From positions 6,693,815-6,757,814 of the forward strand of contig NZ_KB900609.1 in assembly GCF_000379105.1 (NCBI RefSeq): 64,000 nucleotides of DNA, given 5' to 3'. The stretch's first letter is position 1; each line of letters begins with the position of its first letter. Made by a program: the position numbers and the translations under genes. The stretch is from Methylobacterium sp. WSM2598. GTDB taxonomy: Bacteria; Pseudomonadota; Alphaproteobacteria; Rhizobiales; Beijerinckiaceae. Under the pieces are notes generated by a model. The model saw nothing but the letters and a program-made list of their open reading frames with translations, was not told where the DNA came from and ran no database searches. This document shows positions 1-8,602 of the stretch, piece by piece.

Positions 1-525
1 ATCGCCCGGAACCTCCTGAGGCAGAACTTCTCGGCCGCGCGGCCGAACACGGTTTGGCTGGCCGACATCACCTACCTGCCGACCGGCGAGGGCTAACTCT
101 ACTTGGCTGCCGTCCTCGATCTGGCCACGCGCAAGATCGTCGGCTGGTCGATGCGCGATCATATGCGCACCGAGCTGAGCGTGGCTGCGCTGATGATGGC
201 CGCCCAGCGGCAGCGACCGGCCGCCGGGCTTATCTGCCACTCGGATCGCGGCAGCCAGTACGCGGCCGAGGCCTACCGGAGGCAGCTCGCCGGCATGGGG
301 GCCAGGCCGTCCATGAGCCGGACGGCCTGCTGCTACGATAATGCCCCGATGGAGAGCTTCTTCCACACCCTCAAGGTCGAGCTCGTCCATCAGCGACGAT
401 GGGCGACCCGGGATGAGGCGCGCCGCGACCTGTTCGCTTACATCGAGGGCTACTACAATCGGCAGCGCATCCACTCGGCACTCGGTTATCTCACGCCCGA
501 GCAAGCCGAACGGACCGCGAGCTAA
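1..525 (+). pseudogene. IS3-family transposase OrfB, 5'-truncated by window edge, with internal stop
   Basis: The frame starting at base 1 reads an rve-type integrase core: DITYLPTGEG, then DRGSQY, then the NAPMESFFHTLKVE segment, giving the three catalytic acidic residues D, D, E of IS3 transposases, and it ends with the usual HSALGYLTPEQ tail. A TAA at 94-96 replaces the conserved Trp codon found in the equivalent place of the IS3 element at 14388-15263 (EGWLYLA), so the reading frame is broken. The start lies left of the window. The right end of this element is probably near 558, where a different IS begins. Family assignment is firm; the exact IS name is not known. Confidence 0.85.
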
Positions 526-558
526 ACTCCCCGTGTCCGCGAAATCAGGGGAGGATCA

Positions 559-1438
559 GTCTGGAAAATCTCCTGATGGCCAACTGAGTGAGATGACCAC
601 TCAGCATTATGCCACCGATCTCAGCGACGCCGAATGGGAGATCCTCGCGCCGCTCCTTGAGCCGCGCACGCGGCGCGGACGGCCGCGCACGCATGCTGTG
701 CGCACCATGCTGAATGCCGTGCTGGACGTGCTGCGCGGCGGCGTGTCCTGGCGGCTTCTCCCGCATGACTACCCACCCTGGCACAGCGTCTATGACCGGT
801 TCCGGCGCTGGCGGTGCAGCGGGACCTGGCATGCCATCAATGATGCCCTGCGCGAGAGGGCTCGCGCTCTGATGGGCCGCATGGGAGCACCGCGGATCGC
901 CATCATCGACAGTCAGACCGCGCGGACCAGCGAGGCAGGTGGAGAGCGCGGGTATGACGGCGGCAAGCGTCTGTGTGGACGCAAGCGTCACCTCGTCGTG
1001 GACAGCCAGGGCTTAGTCCTGCAGGCCTGCGTTCATCCGGCTGACGTCCATGATCGACGCGGAAGCGAGCAGGTTCTGCGCGACTTGGGCGGCCGCTTTC
1101 CTGAGATCTGGCAGCTGTTTGCCGATATGGGCTACCAGGGGCTTGGGTCCTGGCTTGGGGAGCATCTGGCCTGGCAGCTGATGATCGTGCGGCGACCCCG
1201 TCGCTGGTGTTGGGTGGGCCCGGGGCAGGCTCCGCCGGCGCTGCCAGTGGGCTTCTCGGTTCTGCCGAGACGCTGGGTTGTCGAGCGCACCTTTGCTTGG
1301 CTCGGCCGCAATCGTCGCTTAGCCAAGGATTGGGAGCGGCTCTCGGTCACGACCGAGACCTGGATCTATCTCGCGATGAGCCGCCTCATGGCAAAAAGAA
1401 TAGCAAATACAAAAGCATAGAATTTCCAGACACCCTCT
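559..1438 (+). mobile_element. IS5-family insertion sequence
   Basis: A single transposase gene is bracketed by imperfect inverted ends that share TCTGGAAA: about 560-575 on the left and 1421-1438 on the right. The left end abuts the right end of the IS3 remnant, so this element seems to have inserted at, or recombined with, the IS3 terminus. No clear target duplication is visible, so the boundaries are approximate. Confidence 0.65.
593..1420 (+). CDS. IS5-family transposase
   Basis: Predicted DDE transposase of 275 aa. The N-terminal part (residues about 1-85) has the SDAEWEILAPLLE and RGGVSWRLLPHDYPPW signatures of the IS5 DUF4096-type region. The catalytic part shows IDSQTART (first D), ADMGYQG (second D) and WVVERTFAWLGRNRRL (the E). 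The frame is open for over 80 codons upstream, but the ATG at 593 starts the family-like sequence MTTQHYATDLSD. The gene appears intact. It moves the IS by cut-and-paste inside the cell and has no role in the neighbouring cargo beyond having helped to assemble the region. Confidence 0.88.
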   Translation: MTTQHYATDLSDAEWEILAPLLEPRTRRGRPRTHAVRTMLNAVLDVLRGGVSWRLLPHDYPPWHSVYDRFRRWRCSGTWHAINDALRERARALMGRMGAPRIAIIDSQTARTSEAGGERGYDGGKRLCGRKRHLVVDSQGLVLQACVHPADVHDRRGSEQVLRDLGGRFPEIWQLFADMGYQGLGSWLGEHLAWQLMIVRRPRRWCWVGPGQAPPALPVGFSVLPRRWVVERTFAWLGRNRRLAKDWERLSVTTETWIYLAMSRLMAKRIANTKA

Positions 1439-1469
1439 AGTGGTCATAGATCATTAAGGCCACGAACTA

Positions 1470-1952
1470 TCAGGTTCTTGAAACATCCTGATTACGAAGA
1501 TTGTGTTCATGCTGTTCCGGCTGATTAGCAGTCATTGCTGGAGCGACTCCGAATAAGCGCTCGAAAACGATGCCTATTAATGCGCCAAAAGCTGACTCTA
1601 CCGCTCCGAGCCACATCTTAAAATCGTTCACCTTAAATTTAGAGAAATAGGCGAACTGTGCGACAACATATATTAAACTTACACAGAAGACGACTATGAC
1701 AATATACATCGTTATAGCCGCAAGACTTCGGACGCGTTCATCCGGTGTGACACGATCTACATTGGCATTGTTGGCAACGTATTTGATGAACGGCGCGGTG
1801 TACAACAAGAAAACTGGCGCTACAATTAATATACTACCAATTTGATCAACGAGTTCCGGAAAACGTTTTGTCGTTCCGAGCATATAGATCGCCGCTATAT
1901 GGCTTATCAGGACCGTCAGCCCGCACACATATCTGAAAATATACCAAGTCAT
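1470..1952 (-). CDS. Small four-helix membrane protein, partner of the LivJ-fusion gene
   Basis: A 160-aa protein I do not recognise. Hydrophobic segments at about residues 4-25, 40-58, 78-104 and 114-132 suggest four membrane helices with a short polar C-terminal tail (about 133-160). Its ATG overlaps the stop of the upstream gene in an ATGA arrangement, with GGGGA 7 bases before the start, so the two are translationally coupled and probably work together. Codon use is AT-rich compared with the core genes of the window, consistent with horizontal acquisition. It could be a membrane anchor or transducer for the periplasmic binding protein, but this is inference from gene order only. Confidence 0.7.
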   Translation of the reverse strand: MTWYIFRYVCGLTVLISHIAAIYMLGTTKRFPELVDQIGSILIVAPVFLLYTAPFIKYVANNANVDRVTPDERVRSLAAITMYIVIVVFCVSLIYVVAQFAYFSKFKVNDFKMWLGAVESAFGALIGIVFERLFGVAPAMTANQPEQHEHNLRNQDVSRT

Positions 1953-3646
1953 CGATAGTTCCCCGTGGTTATTCTAATCGCGCTCTCTAGATTCTCTCTG
2001 ATTTTTTCTTGGAATTTATCTTGAAACGCCTTTAACGCATTGTCGTATGAGCGCGGTATGTAGTCGAATTTATCATCGTCGACAGGTATCAGAGCTGCTG
2101 TCGTGCGGAGCATCGGCTCGTAGTCATGCGTGAAGAGCTTAAGCTTACGATCATCAATCAAAGATAAACTAATCTGCCAACGATGTCGCTCTACCCAGTC
2201 GCTGCTACCAAGTGCCATAAATTTGCTGAGACCGTATATTTCCAGCCTGCATTCAGCCAATTCTCTATCCAGCCTAGTAATCTGTGCGATAATTGACTTG
2301 TCCTTGCTAATCCACGGACCACCTCCCTGCAGAGCATCAAAATTGAAAAAATCGCGAACCGACTCTCTAACCAATGAGTCGATTTGTATTCGTTTAAAGA
2401 CGTCCATCGCGCTTATCGGTATACTCACCGACTCTCCAGGGCTGAACGAAGCAGACCCTAGTCCGATCGAGCCGCCTTTAACATATCGTCTCTCGGTAGT
2501 TGGAACGTCTAGGTAAACTTCAGTACGCGTTTTAACATACCGCTCAACGTAGCCAATTTTACCATTGTACTGCTTCGTCCATACATATATCGTAAAATCA
2601 GGGCGAGTAATGTCGCCCTTCTTGTCGTACACGATGTCGCCGATCACGGTCTTGAACGCCTTCCCCGAGCGCATCACTTCGGCGACCGCCTTGCCGTCGG
2701 TGGAGTTCGCGTCCTCCATGGCGGTCTTCAGGATCTGAACGGCGGCATAGGAGTAGAGGGTGTAGGCCTCGGGGTCGATCTTCTTGGCCCGGAAGGCCGC
2801 GACGACGCCCTTGGCGTTCGGGTTCTTGCGGGCGTCCGGCGAGAAGGTCATCAGGGTGCCTTCGGCGCCCGGCCCGGCGATCTGGGCGAATTCCTTGTCG
2901 CTGATGCCGTCGCCGCTCATCAGCGGGACGTTCAGGCCCTGGTCGTGCATCTGGCGCACGATCAGCCCGGCCTCGGTGTGCAGGCCGCCGTAATAGACCA
3001 CGTCGGTCTTGGCCTGCTTCAGCTTGGAGACCAGGGCCGAGTAGTCCTTCTCGCCCGGGTTGATGCCCTCGAACAGCACGTCCTTGCCGCCCTTGGCCTT
3101 GAGGGCCTTGAGCGTCTCGTCGGCGAGGCCGCGGCCATAGGGTGTCTTGTCGTGCACCAAGGCGATGTTCTTGCCCTTGAACTTGTCGGCGAGGTAGGCG
3201 CCGGCCACCGCGCCCTGCTGGTCGTCGCGGCTGCAGGTGCGGAACGTGTTCCAGAGCTTGCGCTCGGTGAACTTCGGGTTGGTCGAGGCCGGGGTGATCT
3301 GGACGATGCCCGACTCGGCGTAGACCTCCGAGGCCGGGATTGACGCCCCGGAGTTGAAGTGGCCGACTACCGCCTTGACGCCCTCGGCGGCGAACTTGTT
3401 GGCGACCGAGATGCCCTGCCTGGGATCGGAAGCGTCATCCCCGTCGATCAAGACGATCTGCTGGCCAAGGATGCCGCCCGCCTTGTTGATGTCCTCGACC
3501 GCCTGGGCGGCGCCGTTCTTGATCTGGGCGCCGAACGTCGCGTTCGCGCCGGTAAAGGGCCCGGCAACGCCAATCTTGATCTGCGCCTGAGCAACTGCCG
3601 TCCAAAAAACAGCCGCCCAAAAACTCAGTAGCCATATAGATTTCAT
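1949..3646 (-). CDS. LivJ-type periplasmic binding protein fused to an unknown C-terminal domain
   Basis: Predicted exported 565-aa protein. Residues 1-21 are a signal peptide ending AVAQA; residues 22 to about 370 are a branched-chain amino-acid ABC substrate-binding domain (IKIGVAGPFTG start, GHFNSG, PASTNPKFTE, LVHDKTPYGRGLADET). Ordinary LivJ proteins stop there; this one continues for some 190 residues of unknown fold with no membrane segment, so the extension should also be periplasmic. The gene is a compositional mosaic: DNA for roughly residues 30-347 is GC-rich like the core genome, while the ends and the whole extension are AT-rich. The ribosome site before the ATG is weak. It is coupled to the membrane-protein gene downstream. 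A sensor role is possible; plain amino-acid uptake is unlikely because no permease or ATPase gene is adjacent. Confidence 0.8.
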   Translation of the reverse strand: MKSIWLLSFWAAVFWTAVAQAQIKIGVAGPFTGANATFGAQIKNGAAQAVEDINKAGGILGQQIVLIDGDDASDPRQGISVANKFAAEGVKAVVGHFNSGASIPASEVYAESGIVQITPASTNPKFTERKLWNTFRTCSRDDQQGAVAGAYLADKFKGKNIALVHDKTPYGRGLADETLKALKAKGGKDVLFEGINPGEKDYSALVSKLKQAKTDVVYYGGLHTEAGLIVRQMHDQGLNVPLMSGDGISDKEFAQIAGPGAEGTLMTFSPDARKNPNAKGVVAAFRAKKIDPEAYTLYSYAAVQILKTAMEDANSTDGKAVAEVMRSGKAFKTVIGDIVYDKKGDITRPDFTIYVWTKQYNGKIGYVERYVKTRTEVYLDVPTTERRYVKGGSIGLGSASFSPGESVSIPISAMDVFKRIQIDSLVRESVRDFFNFDALQGGGPWISKDKSIIAQITRLDRELAECRLEIYGLSKFMALGSSDWVERHRWQISLSLIDDRKLKLFTHDYEPMLRTTAALIPVDDDKFDYIPRSYDNALKAFQDKFQEKIRENLESAIRITTGNYR

Positions 3647-3747
3647 GGTACAGTCGCTTTTTGCGAACGCTGCGCGTCATTAAGCTAACTGACTTCGATG
3701 CCCTAATCAACGGGGTTAGTGACCGTCCGAGAAGTTGGCAGGAGCGT

Positions 3748-3912
3748 TCAAGGCGACGGACAAGCACCATGATAGGGACCGTGTCGAGGAATACCCAGGA
3801 TGTGCTCGGCGATGGTGCGGATAATCGCCGCCTGAAGATTGACGAGCCCGCTGAAGCTGGCTCGCTTCAGCCTGCGCCGTGTCAGAGCCGATAAGAAGCC
3901 CTCGCCGCACAC
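3748..3912 (-). pseudogene. IS630-family transposase C-terminal remnant
   Basis: Minus-strand translation gives GEGFLSALTRRRLKRASFSG followed by NLQAAIIRTIAEHI, the C-terminal end of IS630-type transposases just after the catalytic Glu. No catalytic core remains. The same protein segment is present in another broken copy at 7919-7977. The remnant separates the NACHT unit from the LivJ-fusion unit, and the other bases of 3647-4049 hold nothing recognisable. Confidence 0.7.
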
Positions 3913-4049
3913 CCCAAGCGATGCCATTTCTAGCTGACAGGAGAATGCTCTAGTGCCTGGAAGACGGCAGTTGCCATGTAACTGCTCCTCAATTGGAAAA
4001 AACGTTAACACGCCGTTCCTCCAGTAGGATCGCGAAAATCACTAGATTT

Positions 4050-4541
4050 CTAGCTTCTTCTAAAGAGTGACTTGAGCGAAGCGAAGGTCGAAGACTTTTT
4101 GCTTCTGTTGGAGTCGTCACCATCCCGGCGAATTCCATTATTTCCCAGGAGTACGAATTTTTTAGCGAGCCTTCTATGTATCGGTTGAACGGCAAATCGA
4201 TTTAACGCTATAGCGTCGGAAAAAAGATAGACATCTACATTATGCTCGCGATCTAAGGTGGGCAGTACATCCTCTTGGCATAATAAATCCAATTTGTTTA
4301 CGAACTTGAACGTCCCAACATCCTGCCGATTCCGCTTGAAATTACACTGAGCGTAGTAGTGCTGACCATCTTCTAACACTGGTAGGATACAAATGGCGAC
4401 ACGCCCTCTAGCATTCGAGTCAAGGATTTGCTCGGCTCGAATTTTCTCATCATCGAATCCAACTATTGCGATGAGCGGGCAGTACATCGACAACGGCAAC
4501 CGGGAATTTGCATTGCTTGCGACACCCATTTTTCTCTCCAT
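4050..4541 (-). CDS. Hypothetical protein, third gene of the NACHT unit
   Basis: A 163-aa soluble protein that I cannot assign. It has no signal peptide or membrane segment; the middle (about 20-120) mixes predicted beta segments (LIAIVGFDD, VAICILPVL, NVDVYLFSD) with charged stretches, and the last 20 residues are basic and serine-rich. The ATG has GGGGA 7 bases upstream and lies only 20 bases after the stop of the NACHT gene, so co-transcription is likely. In bacterial NLR operons a third gene may be a regulator, inhibitor or accessory effector; nothing in the sequence decides between these. AT-rich codon use matches its operon partners. Confidence 0.7.
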   Translation of the reverse strand: MERKMGVASNANSRLPLSMYCPLIAIVGFDDEKIRAEQILDSNARGRVAICILPVLEDGQHYYAQCNFKRNRQDVGTFKFVNKLDLLCQEDVLPTLDREHNVDVYLFSDAIALNRFAVQPIHRRLAKKFVLLGNNGIRRDGDDSNRSKKSSTFASLKSLFRRS

Positions 4542-4561
4542 CGTAATTCCCCTTATGCAGG

Positions 4562-6736
4562 TTACGCAGAAACCGCCGATCTTCGCGCTATAAGCTTGGT
4601 CTCTATTTCTTTCAGCTCAGCAGCATACAATTTTCTATCCAAATACCGTGCGCCGGCCAAGACGACTTCCTCATCAATGCATGAACTGTTGCTTGCCGCT
4701 TCTATTAGCTCATGCGCACAACCAGCCGTACCGAGAACAAAGGCTCCTGACTCTGCCAACCGTCGATCAGCAGACCTCAACCAAACGACAGCGTGGGCAA
4801 AAAAATCAGAGAAATATATTTTAAATCTCGGGATCCTAATCAAGTCGGAAAAGGCTCGGACAGCATCATATTCCGAAGAAAATATCCTCGCGCACGCATT
4901 GTATTCTATGAAAGGTTCCTGATCACCCGTTACTAGATGTGCAACTAATTCTTCAATATCCTTCGATGCCCTGGCGCCCTCAAGGAAAGCGGGCGACAAG
5001 GCAATGGCTGCTCGCGCGCTTGCTGCACTTGAAGCAACATCATTGGCATCTTGTGGCTCAAACTCATAATCTCGGAGAAGAATAGAGCGTATTACGTTGG
5101 TCGCGTCGTTTCCCTTTTTTCTTAATTTGAACTTCTTACAATCAGACCAGAGTGCGAGCAGAAAGAACAGCGGATTGCGGTTTTCGTGGTCAAACCACGT
5201 AGTCGCAACTTTAACCGCTCGTTGTGATTCACTACTCAGCCGCCTCGCAACCGCTCGAGCCGCTAAGAAGTCGGCAAACAATACGTGAGCCCAAACAATT
5301 AATTCGTTCTCGATTCTAAATATGCCACTCCTTCGTGCCAATGTCTCTAAAATTTTTTTTGCGCGAATTTCAGCTACGTTCCCAATGATAGAACTATTAT
5401 CCGAGCCTAAGATTTCAGCGACTACATCAAGCGCCTCTTCATATGTGCCCTGACGGCTTTCAAAAAACGTAAGACCAACGGCCTCTAAAACCGGTACCGT
5501 AAAATCCACGTCAATCTCGTGATGCAAATCCTGATAAATAGATTCTCGAATTGATATATCAAGAAATTCGTTGATAATCTCAGCTCTTGAACTTGGGATA
5601 GTCCCTTGTGCTTGATATACCAACGAACAGATAGTCAAATCAAGCGGGTTATTGATGACGGAAATCAGTGATTTCGCATGAAGTTGTTGATTGAATTGTA
5701 TCGACTTCTCGCCTAATATTGCATTAGACAGTAATTCCAGAGTATTACTATCAACATTCATCAGTCTAATGGATCTTGCCTGCCCTCTGTCTGTGAGCTG
5801 CTGCCCAATCATAGTCAGCTGGCGAGTTGATGCCACGATTTTTATATTTCCATGAGTGCGGAGCGCGTCCAATATCCACAAACGCATCTTGTATCTATCG
5901 GAGTCGTTGAGTTCATCAAATCCATCAAGTAAAATGAGCCAAGGTAGCCCATCCATATGATGAGACCAGGCGGCCATAAAACCTGGCGACGGCTGCTCAC
6001 CTTGTATGTCTAATTCGTTAGAAGATTTCACAGCATTCCATAAACGTTCTTCGATCGAACTGCCATTCGCACGGTTTAAATGTCTGAATTTCACAAACAT
6101 AGGTATATACTTTGTGTGGAGCTCGGCGGATTCAGGGGCATCCATCGCAACCGTGGCGAGGCGAAGCATTGTTGATGTTTTCCCCGAACCAGCATTGCCC
6201 TCTATGTATACGCTATCTATGGTGTTATCACACAACCAGCGTCCCGCTTGACGCAAAGCGTCAGACGTCACTCGTCCGTCCGGCAACTGTGCCGGTAAAT
6301 TTACATAACAATTATGTACTTCATCCGTATGGCGTAACGACAAATACGGCGGCTTAGCGCAACTCATGCGCATTGCCGCCATATAAGACTGAAGACTTTT
6401 CAGGTTCTTATCACATTTGAGTTCTTCTAGTATCTTTCTTATCGCAGACTCTACTGTCTCTCGGCCTGGCTCAGCGATAGAGGACGCTGATATATGCAAG
6501 TTTCCAATAGATTTAGCTTCGATGACCCAGCCTCCGATTTTGATATTTTCGTGTCCCGACAGAATCGCCCTCTTTAATGCTTCAAAATCAAGGGAATCCG
6601 CGCTATTGTTCCAAGCGATTTTCTCTCCCTTAAACTCCTCGCTTGTCGAGAGGTGCAGTTCGTTCGCGTGCCTGATTACGACCGCATTACGGGCGAAAAC
6701 TGTCCCAACAATAGGCGAGTCGTCCTGAATAGACAT
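4562..6736 (-). CDS. NACHT-type STAND NTPase (bacterial NLR-like protein)
   Basis: A 724-aa predicted signal-transducing ATPase. Residues about 180-187 are the P-loop GNAGSGKT, and 267-275 form a Walker B LILLDGFDE with the acidic repeat typical of NACHT proteins; a sensor-like IVASTRQ follows near 300. The roughly 170-residue N-terminal region holds short beta-rich stretches (FARNAVVIRH, SIGNLHISAS), and the C-terminal half (about 390-724) is helical, the expected place for ligand sensing. A TTG lies five codons upstream, but I chose the ATG at 6736, which is preceded by GGAAG at normal spacing. The gene follows the 109-aa gene by about 40 bases and precedes the 163-aa gene by 20. Known NACHT proteins of bacteria defend against phage, so immunity is the likeliest role; this is by family, not shown here. 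Confidence 0.85.
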   Translation of the reverse strand: MSIQDDSPIVGTVFARNAVVIRHANELHLSTSEEFKGEKIAWNNSADSLDFEALKRAILSGHENIKIGGWVIEAKSIGNLHISASSIAEPGRETVESAIRKILEELKCDKNLKSLQSYMAAMRMSCAKPPYLSLRHTDEVHNCYVNLPAQLPDGRVTSDALRQAGRWLCDNTIDSVYIEGNAGSGKTSTMLRLATVAMDAPESAELHTKYIPMFVKFRHLNRANGSSIEERLWNAVKSSNELDIQGEQPSPGFMAAWSHHMDGLPWLILLDGFDELNDSDRYKMRLWILDALRTHGNIKIVASTRQLTMIGQQLTDRGQARSIRLMNVDSNTLELLSNAILGEKSIQFNQQLHAKSLISVINNPLDLTICSLVYQAQGTIPSSRAEIINEFLDISIRESIYQDLHHEIDVDFTVPVLEAVGLTFFESRQGTYEEALDVVAEILGSDNSSIIGNVAEIRAKKILETLARRSGIFRIENELIVWAHVLFADFLAARAVARRLSSESQRAVKVATTWFDHENRNPLFFLLALWSDCKKFKLRKKGNDATNVIRSILLRDYEFEPQDANDVASSAASARAAIALSPAFLEGARASKDIEELVAHLVTGDQEPFIEYNACARIFSSEYDAVRAFSDLIRIPRFKIYFSDFFAHAVVWLRSADRRLAESGAFVLGTAGCAHELIEAASNSSCIDEEVVLAGARYLDRKLYAAELKEIETKLIARRSAVSA

Positions 6737-6777
6737 CTCAGCTTCCAACAAGTAGCCAGGATCTATTACGCAACAGT

Positions 6778-7107
6778 CTACGACATATTGATAACTCCAC
6801 TCGTATATTCGCTAACAACAATGACGTTTTTTGCATCCACTTTTTCAATCAGCCGATACGATGCCGAGGTTCTGTTATCCTGTTTTTTTAAAAGATCTAC
6901 AATCCTTGAAGCAAGCTCTGGGTCATTTTGCATTTTTGACGCCAATTGTGGCGCTAGATCTGAAGGATTAGGATCGTTGTCCCAACCAATCGTCGCCTTT
7001 ATCTTCCTCCAAACGTCTTTTCCTATTTCGGTACCGCCTTCCTTCAAGCATTCTGTTGCCAAAACAGCAACAGCAGACGTAATCGTCGAAAGTGAGATAG
7101 GATCCAT
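6778..7107 (-). CDS. Small putative effector/adaptor with C-terminal amyloid-like motif
   Basis: A 109-aa protein, first gene of the NACHT unit, with a strong TAGGAG site 7 bases before its ATG. Residues 1-22 (MDPISLSTITSAVAVLATEC) form an amphipathic to hydrophobic helix, followed by a helical region to about 85. The last 19 residues (from DAKNVIVVSE) are beta-prone and uncharged, and resemble the segment at residues 14-30 of the NACHT protein (ARNAVVIRH, then LHLS). Small proteins with a helical N-terminus and a C-terminal amyloid signalling motif next to an NLR that carries the matching motif are known in bacteria (BASS motifs, Bell domains). I infer that class here; no catalytic domain is visible. 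A non-amyloid adaptor is the main alternative. Confidence 0.65.
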   Translation of the reverse strand: MDPISLSTITSAVAVLATECLKEGGTEIGKDVWRKIKATIGWDNDPNPSDLAPQLASKMQNDPELASRIVDLLKKQDNRTSASYRLIEKVDAKNVIVVSEYTSGVINMS

Positions 7108-7680
7108 TTATCGACTCCTATTTGCCGCGCTTCATCTCTAGTTTTTTTCAAATAACTGTCCGCATATCGCCTAGCTTACGCAGAGCTAAGAACGGGCATT
7201 GACTGATCTCGTCTAACCGGCGCCATCGGTCAACTCTCCACAACACCATTATGCAGCGCACGGGTTGTCCGATAAGGCTCCGAGCTATATTTAATCACAG
7301 AAGGTTGAGACTATCAAGCTAACTTCGACGCTCTGTGGCGAAAAATTTTCAGTGTACCACACGCGAGACGCTCCGCCCGAACAATTGAACAGCTAGAGCG
7401 CCGCCGCAACCTAGCGCGTCTCCAGCAGCACCACCGCAGCCTTCGCTCGACTCGTATGAGGCGTTTCCGCAAAGGGTTCGGTGATCGACGTTTCGGACGG
7501 GCGGGGGAGCCGGGCTGTCGTGCGAGCGCTGGGCTCGCGGATCCACTCGTATCCGGCGGAACAGAAAGTTCCTGACCAAGATGCCTCATGCGAGGCGAAC
7601 CGGCTGAGCGGCGGAACCCATCTTTGGCGACGGCAGCAAATCCCGTCGAGCTCCGGTCACACGCCTGCCCCGCTAGCCGC
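7108..7680 (+). other. Non-coding, IS-derived debris upstream of the NACHT unit
   Basis: No convincing gene. The right-hand part is GC-rich debris leading into the IS630 remnant that follows. The promoter of the minus-strand NACHT unit should lie in 7110-7250, which is AT-richer, but I could not pick out a clear -35/-10 pair. Confidence 0.5.
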
Positions 7681-7977
7681 CCGCAGCAGCATGGCCGCGT
7701 CGAGCCGGTCGGTCCTCGATAGGACCGTGATCGGCCGCTGCATGCAGTGCCATCGGCACCAGGAGTTCATCCGCTTCCTCGACGCTGTCGAAGCGGCCGT
7801 GCCGGCCGGCAAGGCCGTTCACGTGATCCTGGACAACTACGCCACCCACAAGCACCCGAAGGTGCGGGCCTTGCTGGCCCGGCATCCGCGTTCGGCCTCG
7901 TGGATGAGCGCGGTTTAGGGCTTCTTGTCGGCCTGACCCAGCGCAGGCTGAAGCGTGGTAGCTTCAGCGGGATTTGA
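7681..7977 (+). pseudogene. IS630-family transposase, broken C-terminal part
   Basis: The frame at 7681 reads LDRTVIGRCM, RHQEFIRFLDAVE and HVILDNYATHKHPKV, including the ILDNYATH motif with a catalytic Asp of IS630 transposases. It then loses about ten residues (the usual FHFTPTSASW stretch), hits TAG at 7915-7917, and a frameshift is needed to reach TQRRLKRGSFSG, which ends at 7977. The first half of the gene is absent. It is related to the remnant at 3748-3912. Confidence 0.8.
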
Positions 7978-8267
7978 GAAAATTTTCCGTGTATCTCTGA
8001 TCCATGGTGATGCATATTTTGTCATGTAGCTCGAACTGGGCGGCCGAGCACAATGCACTGGTTTGTATGTGAAAATGTGACCCGCAAATTATCTGTTGAC
8101 ATTGCATTTTTAAGTTTCGAATAATATAATGGCGGCTCGCATTGACCAGAACAGGCTTGAGCAACATTGGAGGACGCCACAATGTGAGTATCACTCAGAT
8201 TCGCTCGAAACGAAAAGCTTTTTACGAGGGGGCCTCACGGCTCTTTTTTCGCTCAAGGAACCTGATC

Positions 8268-8498
8268 ATGAGCCATGCTCCAGAACAATCTACTTCCCAT
8301 CGTGCTGCGCTCGATGCCGCGCTGATTGTTTTCGGCCTAGACAACAGCGGTCGGCCTCATGCTGCTCGCTTCGACGTGCACGAAGCAGCCCTCGCTCAAA
8401 GGGCCGCTGAAACCCTGCGCATGCAAACACTCGCTGTCACCACCGAGGAGCTCCGAGCTGAGGCCCAGGGGGCCCTACAGGGCCAAAACGACGGATGA
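8268..8498 (+). CDS. Small hypothetical protein
   Basis: A 76-aa reading frame with AAGGAA 7 bases before its ATG. The sequence (SHRAALDAALIVFGLDNSGRPHAARF, with the remainder rich in Ala, Glu and Gln) has normal soluble-protein composition, and the phrase LDNSGRPHA...F suggests a short conserved family of plasmid or island proteins. No known domain. The longer reading frame from 8142 is less likely because its first 42 codons are atypical and lack a ribosome site. It sits alone between IS remnants. Confidence 0.55.
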   Translation: MSHAPEQSTSHRAALDAALIVFGLDNSGRPHAARFDVHEAALAQRAAETLRMQTLAVTTEELRAEAQGALQGQNDG

Positions 8499-8602
8499 GG
8501 TTGAACAGCCCCCTTGCGGCGATCCATGCTATTTTGTTGCCGCCCACGGGCGACCGCGTGACGAAGAGCTGGGTTCGAGGTGCAAGCCCAGTCGCGCCGT
8601 CC

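Noticed and set aside
1949..3646. Reading the fusion gene as a functional amino-acid uptake system
   Set aside because: No LivH/LivM permease or LivF/LivG ATPase genes are adjacent, and the C-terminal extension is unlike transport proteins.
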